Both the position numbers and the translations under genes were made by a program. DNA of 64,000 bases, taken from Setophaga petechia. Its lineage: Eukaryota > Chordata > Aves > Passeriformes > Parulidae. Under the pieces are notes generated by a model, which worked only from the letters and a program-made list of their open reading frames with translations, searched no databases and had not been told where the DNA came from. The stretch is from assembly GCA_024362935.1 (NCBI GenBank), contig JANCRA010000032.1, positions 1,736,001 through 1,800,000 of the forward strand, in the 5' to 3' direction. How positions within the stretch are numbered: position 1 is the stretch's first letter; each line of letters opens with the position of its first letter. Shown here piece by piece: positions 12,301 to 24,000 of this stretch.

Positions 12301-14560
12301 AAAGATGCAGGGTGTTCTCCTAGCACTAAATTTGCCACCGTAGGTTTCTTTATCTCTGTCTTTTTGAGGACGTGTGTTTTATACCAGTCACTAGGTTAAA
12401 CATTGAAAGAGTCTTCAACTTTAAAACAGAGCCAGTTATTTTTGCTGCCTACCTAGGGATGTGGAGTTTGTAAGTTACTAGGCTCTGGTTTTATAGTAGG
12501 AGTGTACTGGAGCACAGCAAATAAAAATCAGAGATAAGATTCAATGTCCTTTTTTATGGCATGACAAGAAATTATATGGGCTTCCTCAGAAGCTTCAATT
12601 TAAGATGAATACAAAAATTGTGTATAGTCAAGTGTTCATATCAATTTCTAAAAGACAAAGATTACATTTCACATCCAAAACATATTGGACACAACAAAAG
12701 CTCTTCCTGACCTTCTTTCAAAAGGTAAATTGAAGGGTAAAGGTAAATCAGTAGGGATTGGTATCTACTTGATTCGGGTATACATGACCCAATGACATTT
12801 GGTAGGAATAGAGGACAGTTCCAGCTGCTAAACGTCACATACTTGAATTTTCATGCTTCATCAGGAAGCAAGTATGTTATCACTGCCAATGCATTCTGTG
12901 GATGTTGTAGACTGTTGAGGGAATGAGTAAAATTTTACATATGTTTAATATATATATATATATTATATTCTGTAGAAAGTAAGTGCTCTCAGAAGACTCC
13001 AGGGAGAGTAAGGGCAGTATCACTGTGTAATGTTATGAGTGAAGGATTTATGTGATCTTCATACTGATACAAAAAAAGAAATGAAGAAGAATACAGAAAC
13101 AGTATTCTTGGCATTTAATGTAAGACCAAAAGAAAAATCTCCTCTTCTGGTGTCAAATACAATGAGGAAATGAAGAATACCAAACACAAAATGTTCAGGA
13201 GACTGAAAAAGAGGCCAGCTAGGGTGAAATTTTAGAAAGAAAAGAGTACGAAGTAATGACATAGAAATGAAATTCCCATAAAGGAGATAAAAAGATGACT
13301 TGATTGTAATATTTAAGACCTGTCCCAGGAAGAAAAGTATTATATATTAAAATATTGCTTAATCTAACAGGGAATAGAAAATACTAGTATCCAGAAGCTG
13401 GTATCAGACATATTCAAGGAAGAAGTCGTGTGCAAACTTTTAATAGAAAGATAAAATTATCAAAAGAAATTGACTTGAAGATCAAGCTCTTTCTCTTTGG
13501 AAGAAATAGTTTAGTTAAATACAGATTGTAGTATTTAATTTGGGGACACAAGAATAGGATATAAGAGCCTTGTCTTCAAGACAAAGTGAGCCTAGTGGCA
13601 CCTCCAGACTCTAAAATCTCTAAAGTTACAAAGTCAAATTATATTAATCTACAATTTTCAACTTCTCTTGGGATGGTTGAGGGGAGAAAATAAGATTTTT
13701 AGAACAGAAAAATGCAACTCTTTACAAAAAATTACTATAGTTCACCTACACATCTGCAAGAGAGAAAGAAACAGGAAAATTATGTGTACACAGCCTGCAG
13801 ATGATGATATCCAGCAGGAAAATGCTTCATTGCTAAAAAATTTTGCTCTTGAATTTAAATTTTGATGGCGTATTATGCAAAAGAATATTAAGAAGACAAT
13901 GATCATTTAGAAAGATTAAGATATTCATGGTAATGGCTTTGCAAGCTAAAATATCAGGAACAAAAAAAGCTCCAGGTTTTCTATGTCGCATCTTTTTTTG
14001 AGCCATATTGAAATGTAAAATTAAAGGGCCACTCATTTTTTCAGATTGTTCTGCTCTTCAATATAGAATTATTGTTCCTTTTCTGGGAATAAGAACATGC
14101 TCTGTTTTTTCTGTCTGCTTTTTCGGGTGCCATTCAGAACTTATCAATATAATAATACCTGTGTTCCTTCTCATTTGCCTTATCTTTCTATACATAAGCC
14201 TTTCTTTGTTAGATCCATTTGCACTTTGCAGCTTATTTGGGTCTTTAAGATGCTGGATGAGAGAGGCCTAAAACTGAAAGTCATACCTTGGTAAATATTC
14301 TTGTTTTTGTGGAAATGCAAAAATAACTGCACACAAAGAAAACGAGATAAAGCAAAGTGGGAAAAAAAAGAATTAATGCTAGAAGCACAGAAGCATTGAA
14401 ACTAGTTTTCATTTTAAACTGCTTTTTCACCAGAGAATTTGAATTGTCACAGAAGTGGATGCATTCTAAAAGTAGGCAAAACGATACAAGAGCTTATTCC
14501 ATCCAGTATTATTCTCAGGGGAAGGATGTGCTCCAGATCTTTATTTTTGTGTCCTTTTTT
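9370..14560. other. Long non-coding stretch
   Basis: No gene supported. A G+C-richer patch at about 10745-10985 carries overlapping frames of 122 and 102 codons on the plus strand and 63 on the minus, all rich in Pro, Cys and Ser and without a known domain. This looks like composition, not coding. The rest is A+T-rich with short simple sequence. Confidence 0.55.
12948..12964. repeat. (TA)n dinucleotide tract
   Basis: Seven to eight uninterrupted AT units in a generally A+T-rich context. Confidence 0.9.
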
Positions 14561-14998
14561 CATAGCATCACAGAATAATTTAGAGTGGAGGGAAACCTTG
14601 GTCCTCTAGTCCAATACCAAAGAAGATCCAGTCAGCCTATATTGCTTAGGGTTGTGACCAGCTGCAGTTTAAATGTCACCAGGGATGGAAATTCAACAAT
14701 CTCTTTGAAAAACTTTGTCTCTTCACCTGCCTAGTCAATCCAGTAAGAAGTTTCATAAATCAGTCTCTTTTCCACAGTGAACAGGTTCCTCAGTCTCTTC
14801 TCACTTGTCATGTGCTTCAGCCTCTGACCACCCTGATGGCCTCCACTGCATTAGTCTCAGTGTGAAAGAATCTTTCTTGCACGGTGGAGCCCCAAACTGA
14901 GGTCTGCAGAAGTGCTCTCACAGGCACTGAAGAGAGGTGAAGGATCCCTTCCCTCCCTGACAGTGTGGCTAACACAGCCCAGGTGTGGTTAGCGTGGT
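14561..14998 (-). mobile_element. CR1 LINE fragment, 3' part
   Basis: Minus-strand CR1 of about 440 bp. At the left the reversed tail CATAGCATCACAGAATAATT is followed by the reversed 3' UTR and the end of ORF2, including a reversed CCACCCTGATGGCCTCCACTG box and a CAGCCCAGGTGTGG-like stretch at the right. ORF2 encodes the endonuclease and reverse transcriptase of CR1, and only its degraded C-terminal end is present here, in several frames. The right boundary is approximate, because sequence of the opposite-facing CR1 begins within about 25 bp. Confidence 0.85.
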
Positions 14999-15019
14999 CA
15001 AGGCAGGGGGCTGTGCTCA

Positions 15020-15505
15020 GAGCGCCGTGCTCTTGGGGCTCCAGGCTCATGTGTGATGTGCAGCTTGGGGCACCCCAGTACAACAGGAATAAAAAGCTCT
15101 TAGAGTGTGTCTGGAGTGCAGCAAAGATGGTGAAAGGCCTCAAGGGGAGGCCTTTGGAGAAGTAGCTGAGGTCACTTGGTTTGTTAAACTTTGAAGAGAA
15201 GACTGAGAGGTGACTTCATCAGAGTCTGCAGCTTCCCCAGTGTGGTCAGAGGAGTGCAGGTGCTGATCTCTGTCTGTGGATGATGACAGGACACATGGAA
15301 ATGGTGTGAAGCTGCGTGGGAACGTTCAAACAGGACATTAGGAGAAGGTTCTTCACACAGCATTGTTGGCCACTGGAACTGGCTCTAAGGGAAGTTGTCC
15401 CAGCACCAAGACTGTCACAATTCAAGGACTACATGGGCCTTAGTTATATGATTTTAGTTTTAGGGGGTCCAACAAGGAGCAAGGAGTTGGAGCAATTTTT
15501 TTTTA
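15020..15505 (+). mobile_element. CR1 LINE fragment, ORF2 C-terminal end
   Basis: Plus-strand CR1 of a different subtype from the adjacent minus-strand copy. Translation at about 15070-15105 gives APQYNRNKKLLE followed shortly by KMVKGL, which matches the conserved C-terminal part of CR1 ORF2. Further on, the frame around 15340-15450 keeps HCWPLELALREVVPA and SQFKDY, again CR1-like. The DNA ends with a GGAGTTGGA box near 15485 and lacks the terminal octamers, so the 3' extremity is missing or eroded. Stops and frameshifts interrupt it and it is inactive. Confidence 0.85.
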
Positions 15506-16239
15506 GGGTGTTGTTTTGTTTTGATTTCTAAAGTGTCTTTTTGCTCTCTATTATTAGAGTTTGGTTTTCTGAATTCACTGAAGTTACCTCTTGCAAATTC
15601 ATCTCCAAAACTTTGAGAAAAACAAGGAATGGTCAGGGACATTCATTCCACATTAGAGAAGGTGACATTTTGAGGACATATGCAAAAAAAAAAAAAAAGT
15701 CTGAAGATTCAACATTAAAAGCAGTGCACAAGATGTTTTACACATGAAATATTTTAAAAATCAAATGAAAAAGAAAAACCTGGAGATACCTTCTCCTTTT
15801 TTTATCTAAAAAAATATCAGTCACAAAATTTCTGGCAGCTATGGGAGAGCAAGAAAAAGCTTCTTTTATGTCCTCAGAGACCAGCCCATTCTCTTCACTT
15901 TTCTTAGCAGCATATAAACTTACTGGTGCTTTAACATCAAGGTACATAAAGGCAAATACCTTTCTGAGTAAAACCCTTTCATTATTTTTCTCTGTATAAG
16001 TGATTCATGTTCCCTTATAAAACATGACTGTAGAAGTTTGGCACTTTCAAAACTTTTTATAGACTTAACTCCTAGGCATGGAGACTGGCTTAGGGAGATT
16101 CATAACTAGAACTAGCATGTTTGTCAGCATGATTTGTCACTGCATCAGGTGAAAACTTTGAAGTTAATTGGTTCATATTTAAGCCATGCTTTGAAAATGC
16201 AAACTCAATGCAGCTTTTTTCCATAATGAGGTCCATTTC
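15506..16239. other. Non-coding stretch, no gene seen
   Basis: No recognised domain or repeat except a 15-bp A run at 15684-15698. Short frames on both strands (60 to 69 codons) show nothing familiar. Confidence 0.55.
15684..15698 (+). repeat. Poly(A) tract, 15 bp
   Basis: Uninterrupted A run about 180 bp after the plus-strand CR1 fragment. There is no evidence that it is the tail of a retrocopy. Confidence 0.9.
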
Positions 16240-16268
16240 TTATACTGACTGATAAGCAGTCAGTATAA
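16240..16268. repeat. Perfect inverted repeat, 12-bp arms
   Basis: TTATACTGACTG and its exact reverse complement CAGTCAGTATAA are separated by ATAAG, giving a 12-bp stem with a 5-nt loop. There is no T-run or gene next to it to suggest a regulatory role. Confidence 0.9.
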
Positions 16269-16302
16269 AATGATGGGCTCTTAAATCTCTGGGAATTGTA
16301 TT

Positions 16303-16329
16303 TAATGAGAATGACTTTGATTCTCATTA
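16303..16329. repeat. Perfect inverted repeat, 10-bp arms
   Basis: TAATGAGAAT and ATTCTCATTA flank a 7-bp spacer. It lies 34 bp after another perfect hairpin. The stem is too short for a typical miRNA precursor. Confidence 0.85.
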
Positions 16330-19300
16330 TATTGATTTCAGTGGGAAAACTTCCATTCATTTTAATGGGTACAAGACCAACCCTTGCTGAGGATTTGGAG
16401 TCAGTCCAGTAAAGACCATACGTTTATAAAAGGGAGGTACAACTGCATATTGCCTTCACTGCCTGAGCTCCTGTTACTGGACTCTGCTGTCAGCAAACAG
16501 TCCTGCCTGAGTTGATGGGATGAGCTCAGTATTCGAGAAAGCAAAACGTGTGGAGACCCTCTGAGCACATATACTTGCCTAAGCTTAACATTTTGGATCC
16601 TAGATAAGGAGTATTAAACTCTGTTTATATAGAATCCAGAGCCTGAATTTCTTCCTCAGAGCTGGATCCTACAAGTTTTTTAATTAACTGAGCAAGACAC
16701 ACTGCTTCAAATGGCAGGGGCTACATATCCCCTTTCTTACCACATAGCCTAGTAATTATAGCAATTCATTACAAATCAGAAAACCCAAACTCAATGCCTT
16801 GTTCAAGCATGTTCTGTCCACTGGGCTCCAGGCTAAAATATACAATGAGATTTCTCAAATATTCCATTAATTACTTGCAAATATGAAGGGAATAGTACAA
16901 AATTAATGAGGGAAGGTTGGCAAAAGAGAACACAAATCATTATAAAACAGCTTTTATTAACGTTGTTTTTCTGTTCCTCAACATTTTAAAATAAAATTTG
17001 AGTTTTAGTTAAGATAAGATTAATAGGACAAAACAACATGTTCTTAAAAGCTGTCATTTCCCAGAATTATGATAATGACAGAAGTACAAAATCACAAGAT
17101 AAAAAGCTCACCCCAATGGTGCTTTTATTTCCCCAATTCTTCTGCTAGTTCTGAGATCTATTTTGAAGCAAGTCACTACTCTGAAACACTCTGACACTTT
17201 GGGAAGAATTCCAAGATCCAGTCCTAGATCTTTAATGCCCCTAAGGTGCCATGGAATAAGCCCCTTGTCCTCCAGCTGCCACTCTAAAGGCAAAGCATCT
17301 CTTGCTAGATTTCCCAATCCTGCACAGCCACGGCAGGGTATCTAAAGGGGCCAGCTGGAGGCCAGGCGTGGCAAGGCAGGTGGAAAACCTAATCCCACTC
17401 TCTAATGCTGCCAGGTTGTCTGAACTTGCTCAAAGCTCTGTCAGGAATTGCAGCTGTGGCTGCATAGACAGCTATCAAAGCTGTGTTGCAGCATCCTCTC
17501 CTGCCTTCTGAGCCTTCCCAAGGACAAGAGAATGTGCAGCACAGTGCTGTGCACAGGAGTCAGCCCAAATCCCACTTCCAGTGTGGCTGCACTTGCATGT
17601 CACTGTGCTTCCAAGCCAGCCATTGTCAAGCCACATATCCAGATGGATTTTCCCATGCTTCCCTCAAATCTTCCTTCACATAACCTGTGACTTAGCTGCA
17701 AATAAGACTACTTACAATGCTTGCAAGTTATTGAAAAATCACTACATTGAAGCACACGCCAGTGCATTATTTCCATCAAAGTAATTTGCTGCTCTGATTT
17801 CCATTTCATTTCCACCAAGACAAAAAAAAAAAAAAGATGTAAAGCAAACATGAAAATTGTGCAAATTGTACTTGATTCAATGAACCTTCTGCTTTAAATG
17901 AAATATCCAAATAAGCTTTGAGAAAGCTTGGTTGGGATGCAGGTCTGAACTATCTTTTCCCTACTCAGCATCTAGCCTGCATTTCTCTGAAGACTGAGTT
18001 CCTTTTTATGGTTTTCCTTCCCTTGTGTAATTGCACTGATCTGGAACATCTGTCCTTTTCAAGAGAGAATTGTTTTAAGTGAACATATATTTTCAGCAGG
18101 TGGTATCTGGGATGGGTAGGAACATGATCTATTCACAAGATTTGATTTTTCCACCCCTCCAGGTGATTGTAATTAGTCAATATAACTGTGTCAGTATTTA
18201 TTTAAGATGCTAATTCACATGTGCTGATAAATGTCCCCTTGTAATTTCTTTCCCACTGGTAAGTTTCAAGAGTTCTATATTTATGCAAGAGTTCTATAAT
18301 TATGCAATATATGGAGACATATTTGCTGCTTTACTGTAAGCACCCATAATAACTCAATCAAAAGAAGTTTAAATTGCTTAAAGTTTGGTTAGAAGAGCTC
18401 TAGAGAAAAAAGTGGCCTGCATTTTTTCTCATCATCCTGAGACTCTGTCTTTGCTAGAGCCTGTAGAAATACATTCAACAGTGGACGCCATTAATTTCAG
18501 TGCTTGTGAGTAACTTGATAATTCCCCCCATGCAAGTATGCCATTTGAATTTGACTTTTTGATTGTCCTTGACACCATTTGAATAAATTACTAGGAATCA
18601 TTTTTAAATAGTGTTTATTTAGTTCCATATCCTTTTTTTTTTCCTTGGTACAAAACAAAACGTTCTGATATATGTCCATTATTTTCAATATGGAACCTCT
18701 GAGTACAAACATTGAAGAAATGTGACCAAATCAGTCTGCACAGAATCTTTAAATAATCCTTTTTAAGGAGACCAGGAGGACAAACAAGTTTTTTTGGTAA
18801 TGAAGTCTCACTCTTGCAAATATGTGATTTTTTCTTTATTGTCATACAGGTTATATACCGTGAAGGTATTGTTCTTGGTTTGGTCACATTCAGCTGTAGA
18901 TCACAGTAATGACTCATTCAAATAGCAGTCTGATGATCTTTCCAAGACCCAGGGTTGGTGGTGCTTAATTTTCTCATTAATCCAATAGTCAAGCTGACTC
19001 AGACTGAAAAAGCTGTAAGTCACACACTAGGAAATCTGACAAATATGGGATAGACAACTTAGCACTAAGGGAATGTTTTCCTTCCTTAATCACCTACAGT
19101 TAAAAATGAAAACACAAAGGTACACCTGTAGTGCCAGTAAACGAGAACAGTTGCAGTACAAATTATGAAGAATAGTTTGTTGCCAAAAATTCATGCAGAG
19201 AAATGAATGTCTTCCTGATGGGCATCATTTTCCAAATGGGTTCTTGCATTCTGTTGTGGTTTGAATTATGAGTTTCATGCAGACAAAATCTGCAGTTCAA

Positions 19301-19736
19301 GTGCACAGGCTGGTGAACAATAGCTGATTGTCTAGAAAAATGAAAACAACTGATAGCCTAGCAAATGAGTATGGTAAATTTTAAATTAACAGAGAGGTTG
19401 TCTGTTTTAATCTCTGAGTGAAGGGCATATTGCTTTCCAAAATATCTTAGTGAGAGAAACAATTCCAGCAGAATTAAGTTTTTGACTTGTATGTTCTGTA
19501 AATGTAACTTTGATAAATCAAGGAATTAAATCCTGCTTGTTGTTGATTTATCACCTGCACAGAAACTCTCTTAAATGTCTTTATTCACACAACCTGTAAA
19601 ATAATATCTGTCCCTTGCTCCTCTGTGAGCTGTTCAAACTGTTGCAATTGTTAGCTAGGGCTGAGTGCTATATTTCCATGCAGGAGAAAGTACATCAGCC
19701 ATTTGGAAGAAAGTGAACTGGAAATTCATTTTCCAC
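16330..19736. other. Non-coding stretch
   Basis: No supported gene. Several overlapping frames of 60 to 80 codons at 17108-17784 lie in a slightly G+C-richer patch and do not share a domain. The stretch contains a 14-bp A run at 17822-17835 and a 19-bp tandem duplication. Confidence 0.55.
18267..18304 (+). repeat. Tandem duplication of 19 bp
   Basis: CAAGAGTTCTATATTTATG (18267-18285) is followed immediately by a copy differing at one base (18286-18304). This is a typical product of replication slippage. Confidence 0.92.
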
Positions 19737-19794
19737 AAATTAGACCTTACTAGGTCTAATTTGAAAATTGTCTAATTTGAAAATTAGACAATTT
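19737..19794. repeat. Nested inverted repeats with a perfect 16-bp tandem duplication
   Basis: Three overlapping structures share 58 bp. First, AAATTAGACCT and AGGTCTAATTT form an 11-bp hairpin with a 4-nt loop (19737-19762). Second, AAATTGTCTAATTT and AAATTAGACAATTT form a 14-bp hairpin with a 2-nt spacer (19765-19794). Third, GTCTAATTTGAAAATT is duplicated head to tail without a gap (19754-19769 and 19770-19785). All arms are variants of the same ATTAGAC word. No gene is adjacent. Confidence 0.95.
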
Positions 19795-20980
19795 CCAACC
19801 TTTTCCTAAGAAAACACCCTTCTTGCAATGCCTAAATAAGCAGTTTTCTGGGCTATGGTCTCATGGCTGTTGCCATGGGCAATAATCAGTATGTGTGTGT
19901 GGGACTTCCAGATCTGCCAGGCTCAGAGGTCTCAGCAGGCACAGCAGAACAGTAGAATGGCCTCACATTGGTGTTGCTCAAAGCTGGTCCCTCGTGCAGC
20001 TCTTCCCTGTGATCTGCAACACAGCAAACCCTGCTCTGCATCCTTGCATATGGCTTTCCCCTGAGGTAATTTACCCTTAGGTCTTTTCATTTTTTTTCCG
20101 TGGCTTATTAGTCCTGGAATGTTTCAGTGGAAAGGCTTTAAAAATTACTAATGAAGCATTTTCTGTACTGTTAGAAAAGATAGTCTAACTTTATTTTTCA
20201 TCATCATAGACTCTTAAGTACTTCCCAACCTTTTTCCTCATCTTCACAATTTCCCATGAAGAAAGAGATGTATCATCAAATTCACCTTACACCTGAGGAA
20301 TGGAGACTACTTAAAGCAGACTCTGACAACAGGTAGATGTCTGAGCTCAAACCTATGACCTGTAAAGTCCCATCCAGCCTCTCTGACATCTGTAGGGGCT
20401 GAGGCACTCACTGGCCTAGTTTGTTCTTGGTGTAACACTTTTCTTTTTTGGGAATATCTATATTGGCATATAAGCTCAGTCAGCGGTGTGCTTTGGAAGC
20501 TGATCCTTCTCACTATGTGTCATGGACAAATCTCACAAGCCTGAAGACAGATTCCTTTCAGATAGCTCAAACAGGAGATGAACTCCCAAAATGTACCAAA
20601 TGCTTTTCAGCTGGTGATGGTCACTGAGTCTGGGCTGAGGCTAGAGTGACTGTGGAGGAAAGTGTAAAGCACGGATATCAGATACTCCACATCCCCTATC
20701 TCATTCTACAAATTGGATCCTTTTCAACCACACTATTTTCTAGCTTACACAGAGTTTGGAATGGTGATGAATACTGAGGTCTTCACCTGGCAGATCTGAC
20801 TCATCTGTAGTCCTCATCCCATGATAACAGAATTTGATACATGGACACACAATTCACTCTGACAACAGGCAGGACAGTAGAAAAATTAAAAACTGTGCTA
20901 CAACATAATTTTAAAAAACCTGTGATCTTTTTAACCTTAACCAGGTTAAATTGTGGTGTCTGCAGAGAACCTGTGAATTC
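19795..20980. other. Non-coding stretch, no gene seen
   Basis: Short anonymous frames only (up to 69 codons). No repeat family recognised before the CR1 end that follows. Confidence 0.55.
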
Positions 20981-21094
20981 CTCATCCCTGGAAGTGTTCA
21001 ACACCAGGTTGAATGGGCTTTGAGCGATCTGGTCTAGTGGATGGAACTAAGTGATATCTAAGGCCCCTTCTAACCCACTGTATGATTCTATGAT
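20981..21094 (+). mobile_element. CR1 LINE fragment, 3' end
   Basis: Plus-strand CR1 3' end of about 114 bp. It starts at TCATCCCTGGAAGTGTTCAA, continues with CACCAGGTTGAATGGGCTTT and AAGGCCCCTTCTAACCCA, and ends at the octamer tail TATGATTCTATGATGC. The order and wording are classic for avian CR1. Confidence 0.93.
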
Positions 21095-24000
21095 GCATAG
21101 AATTTCCAGGAAAATTATTTGTCATCAATCAGACACCTGGGGATGTCTGAATTTGGTTTATAAAATCTCAAGTTATAACATGAAAACATTATCTTTAGAA
21201 GATAAGTTGCTTTCATAATACTCATCTACTCTGCAACCTAATGGTGCAATTATGATTTATTTAATTTTATTAAGTCATTCAAAAACCTATTTCCTTTTTG
21301 AATAGCTACAAAAAATGCATAAAGTCTTAATGTGTTGGGATACTAAAAAAGCAAATCAAATGAAGAACAGTTCCTGAGATTTATGAAGCTGTGGTACTAC
21401 TTCAATTTTAACAAAATATAGCCAATGACAAAAAAGAATTATAAAATGATCTAATTATAATTATACAAAATGTAATTGTGCACATTATATAAATGTAAAA
21501 TTGTATTAAAAAATTGATGGCTAAACTAGCCATATAATCACATCTTTATTGAAATTGGTGGGTAAAATGGAATTGGCATTCCAGACAGTTGTCAAATGGA
21601 GAGGCACATTGATTTTCCACCAGCATAGTTATTTCAGGTATGCTCTTTACATTTTGATTCTTTCAAAATTTTTGTAACTACTTTTATAATGTAACTATAT
21701 TTGTAGTATAAGTTTATCAGCCCATGCATTTTCTTTCTTCTTTATTTTCATCTCCTCCCAACCTGGTGAGCTATAAGGTGAATGCCTGTGTGTGAGCAAT
21801 GGGCCTGACTCCACCCTAGTCAAGGGCAAACTATCAGTGGCAAGAGCAACTCAGTGGTCTGAAACAACCACCGTATAAACCACCCTGTATACACCACAGC
21901 TTGTTTACTAGATCTCTGTCAGTACTAATAGGAACTAAGGGAGATCAAAATTAGACAACAAAATTAAGCCAGATTAATCCAATCTAAGACATCTCTTCTC
22001 TTGGTCCTTTTCTTTCACCAGCATTTATATGCATATGTTGCTGTGACTTCCCTTTCTGTAACAAGTTTTTTCTTGTTCTTACCAGTGCAATTCATCAGTT
22101 CTGTGTTAGCAATACTTCTGAAGTGATTGTCTGGTCATATGGTTTATGTGACTTCCTTTCACAGTTTACCATAAGCCATACTACATGACATTTATATAAA
22201 TGAGTGCATTATAATGATTTGGTAACTCTTTACACCAATAATCATATTTAAGTCTAGGCATATCTTCCAAGACACTTAAGTCTTAAATGCTTATATAGAC
22301 ACTCCATTTGCTGTATTGAGAAAAAGGTCAATGACTTCAGATTGCTAAAATGCATACCCATTTTTGTAAATATTTGCAGGCGGTGTTTTTGGCTTTTTTC
22401 CAGTATGGGTCCTGTTTGGGAAATATTTATGTTCTGTAGCAATATACAAGAAACTGTTCTCAGAAACTTGATTTTCAGTTTTCTTCCAGAGCAGTTGTTT
22501 ATTCTTCTCTTCCTTCACTACTTATCAACTCCACCCAATTGTCAATCTCAGGTTTTCAGCCTGGAGAACACTTCAGCTTCTTCAACTCTAACAAAACAAA
22601 ACAAAACAAAACAAAACAAAACAACATTCTTTAACCCCCCCATGCACCAAAACCTCACCAAATTCGATGTAAAAATACAAAATAATATGGATGTTATCAT
22701 AATATTAGTTCATCAATAAAAGTGTGGGTTTCAAATTAGACCGTCAGACTATTGTATGGACTTCAGCTTGCTAAGTTAGGCAATTTATCCTCAAGTCATT
22801 CAAGGTTTCTGGTCTTCACTTAGTGAAGTCTTAGTCTGCCTCCAGGAAATCCACCAAAACTTTGCCCAGCCCATTATAGTTCAGACTGTGTTCGTGCCTT
22901 TTGGCAAGGTTATGATTTTAACCATGGTGATGCTAAGAGGTGATGATGTACTATTCATTTTCTAGCAAAGAAGCTAGCCAGCTGCTGATGCATGTCTCGT
23001 ATAGGTAGAGAAACTGGAGGAACAAAATGGGCAGAAAGCCCAAAGTCCATTCCAGCGGAGTAAACAAGAAAGTCATAAAAACTGCTACCTTGTTGACAGC
23101 AGGAAATCACATTAGGCAGCAGATAACAGCAGTAGCTGGTAGCCCAGAGAAGGATTTGGGTTATCCTAATTTATAGAATAGGCATGTTATTGCCTGTTCA
23201 TGCTAATTTTCAGGAGTGGAATGCCCCAGGGAAAAATGTGCATGATAGGGCACTTAATGCTAGATCAGATGGATGTCTCGTGCAGCTTGTGACATCTTTC
23301 TTCCTTAGATGTCTACTGTTGTCTTCCCTAGTTTTCCACACTGCTCTCAATTCATTAGCACCCTTTTTTAGCCTTTTTTCTTTGAAACCCCTCCAGTCTG
23401 ACAACACTTTACTGGCAATTTTTTATATTTGGTAAGAAAGCAGTCAAGGTGCAGTAGATAAAGGCCACTTCTTTCCTGTTTCACAAGTTTTCTGGGTACC
23501 CATCCACAAAATTATGCTGGATTTTAATTCCATCATATTGCATTAGACACATGAGTGTAAATCTCTGCTCACTATTGCCTTCCATCTTTCAGTATTGGGG
23601 CAGTCCAGCATGTTTTCTCACTCGGAGAATGTTTATGATGGAATTTATTGTTATACTACTCACTGTATTTCAGAATTACATTTTAAAGTGTGGGTAAATA
23701 AGAAGATATGAATGAGGAAAGAAATCTAATGTGATTATGTTTATAACCATGGAGGTTATAAAAGAAAATAACAATCACTTCATATTTAGTAAAGTTTTGC
23801 AATAGTGTAAGACTATTAATTTGAACATGCAAATTTTTTAAATGTAGAAATCCTGAGCAAAACACAAAGTCTTAAATTCCTGTATAGAGAAACAATAATG
23901 TGTCCACCTTCCCTTGAGGTCATGTCACTTCTTTTAGTTATCCAACATGTAGGCTTCCATTTTAAACCTGGTTTTGGAGTCACAGTTTTAGAATATAGGG

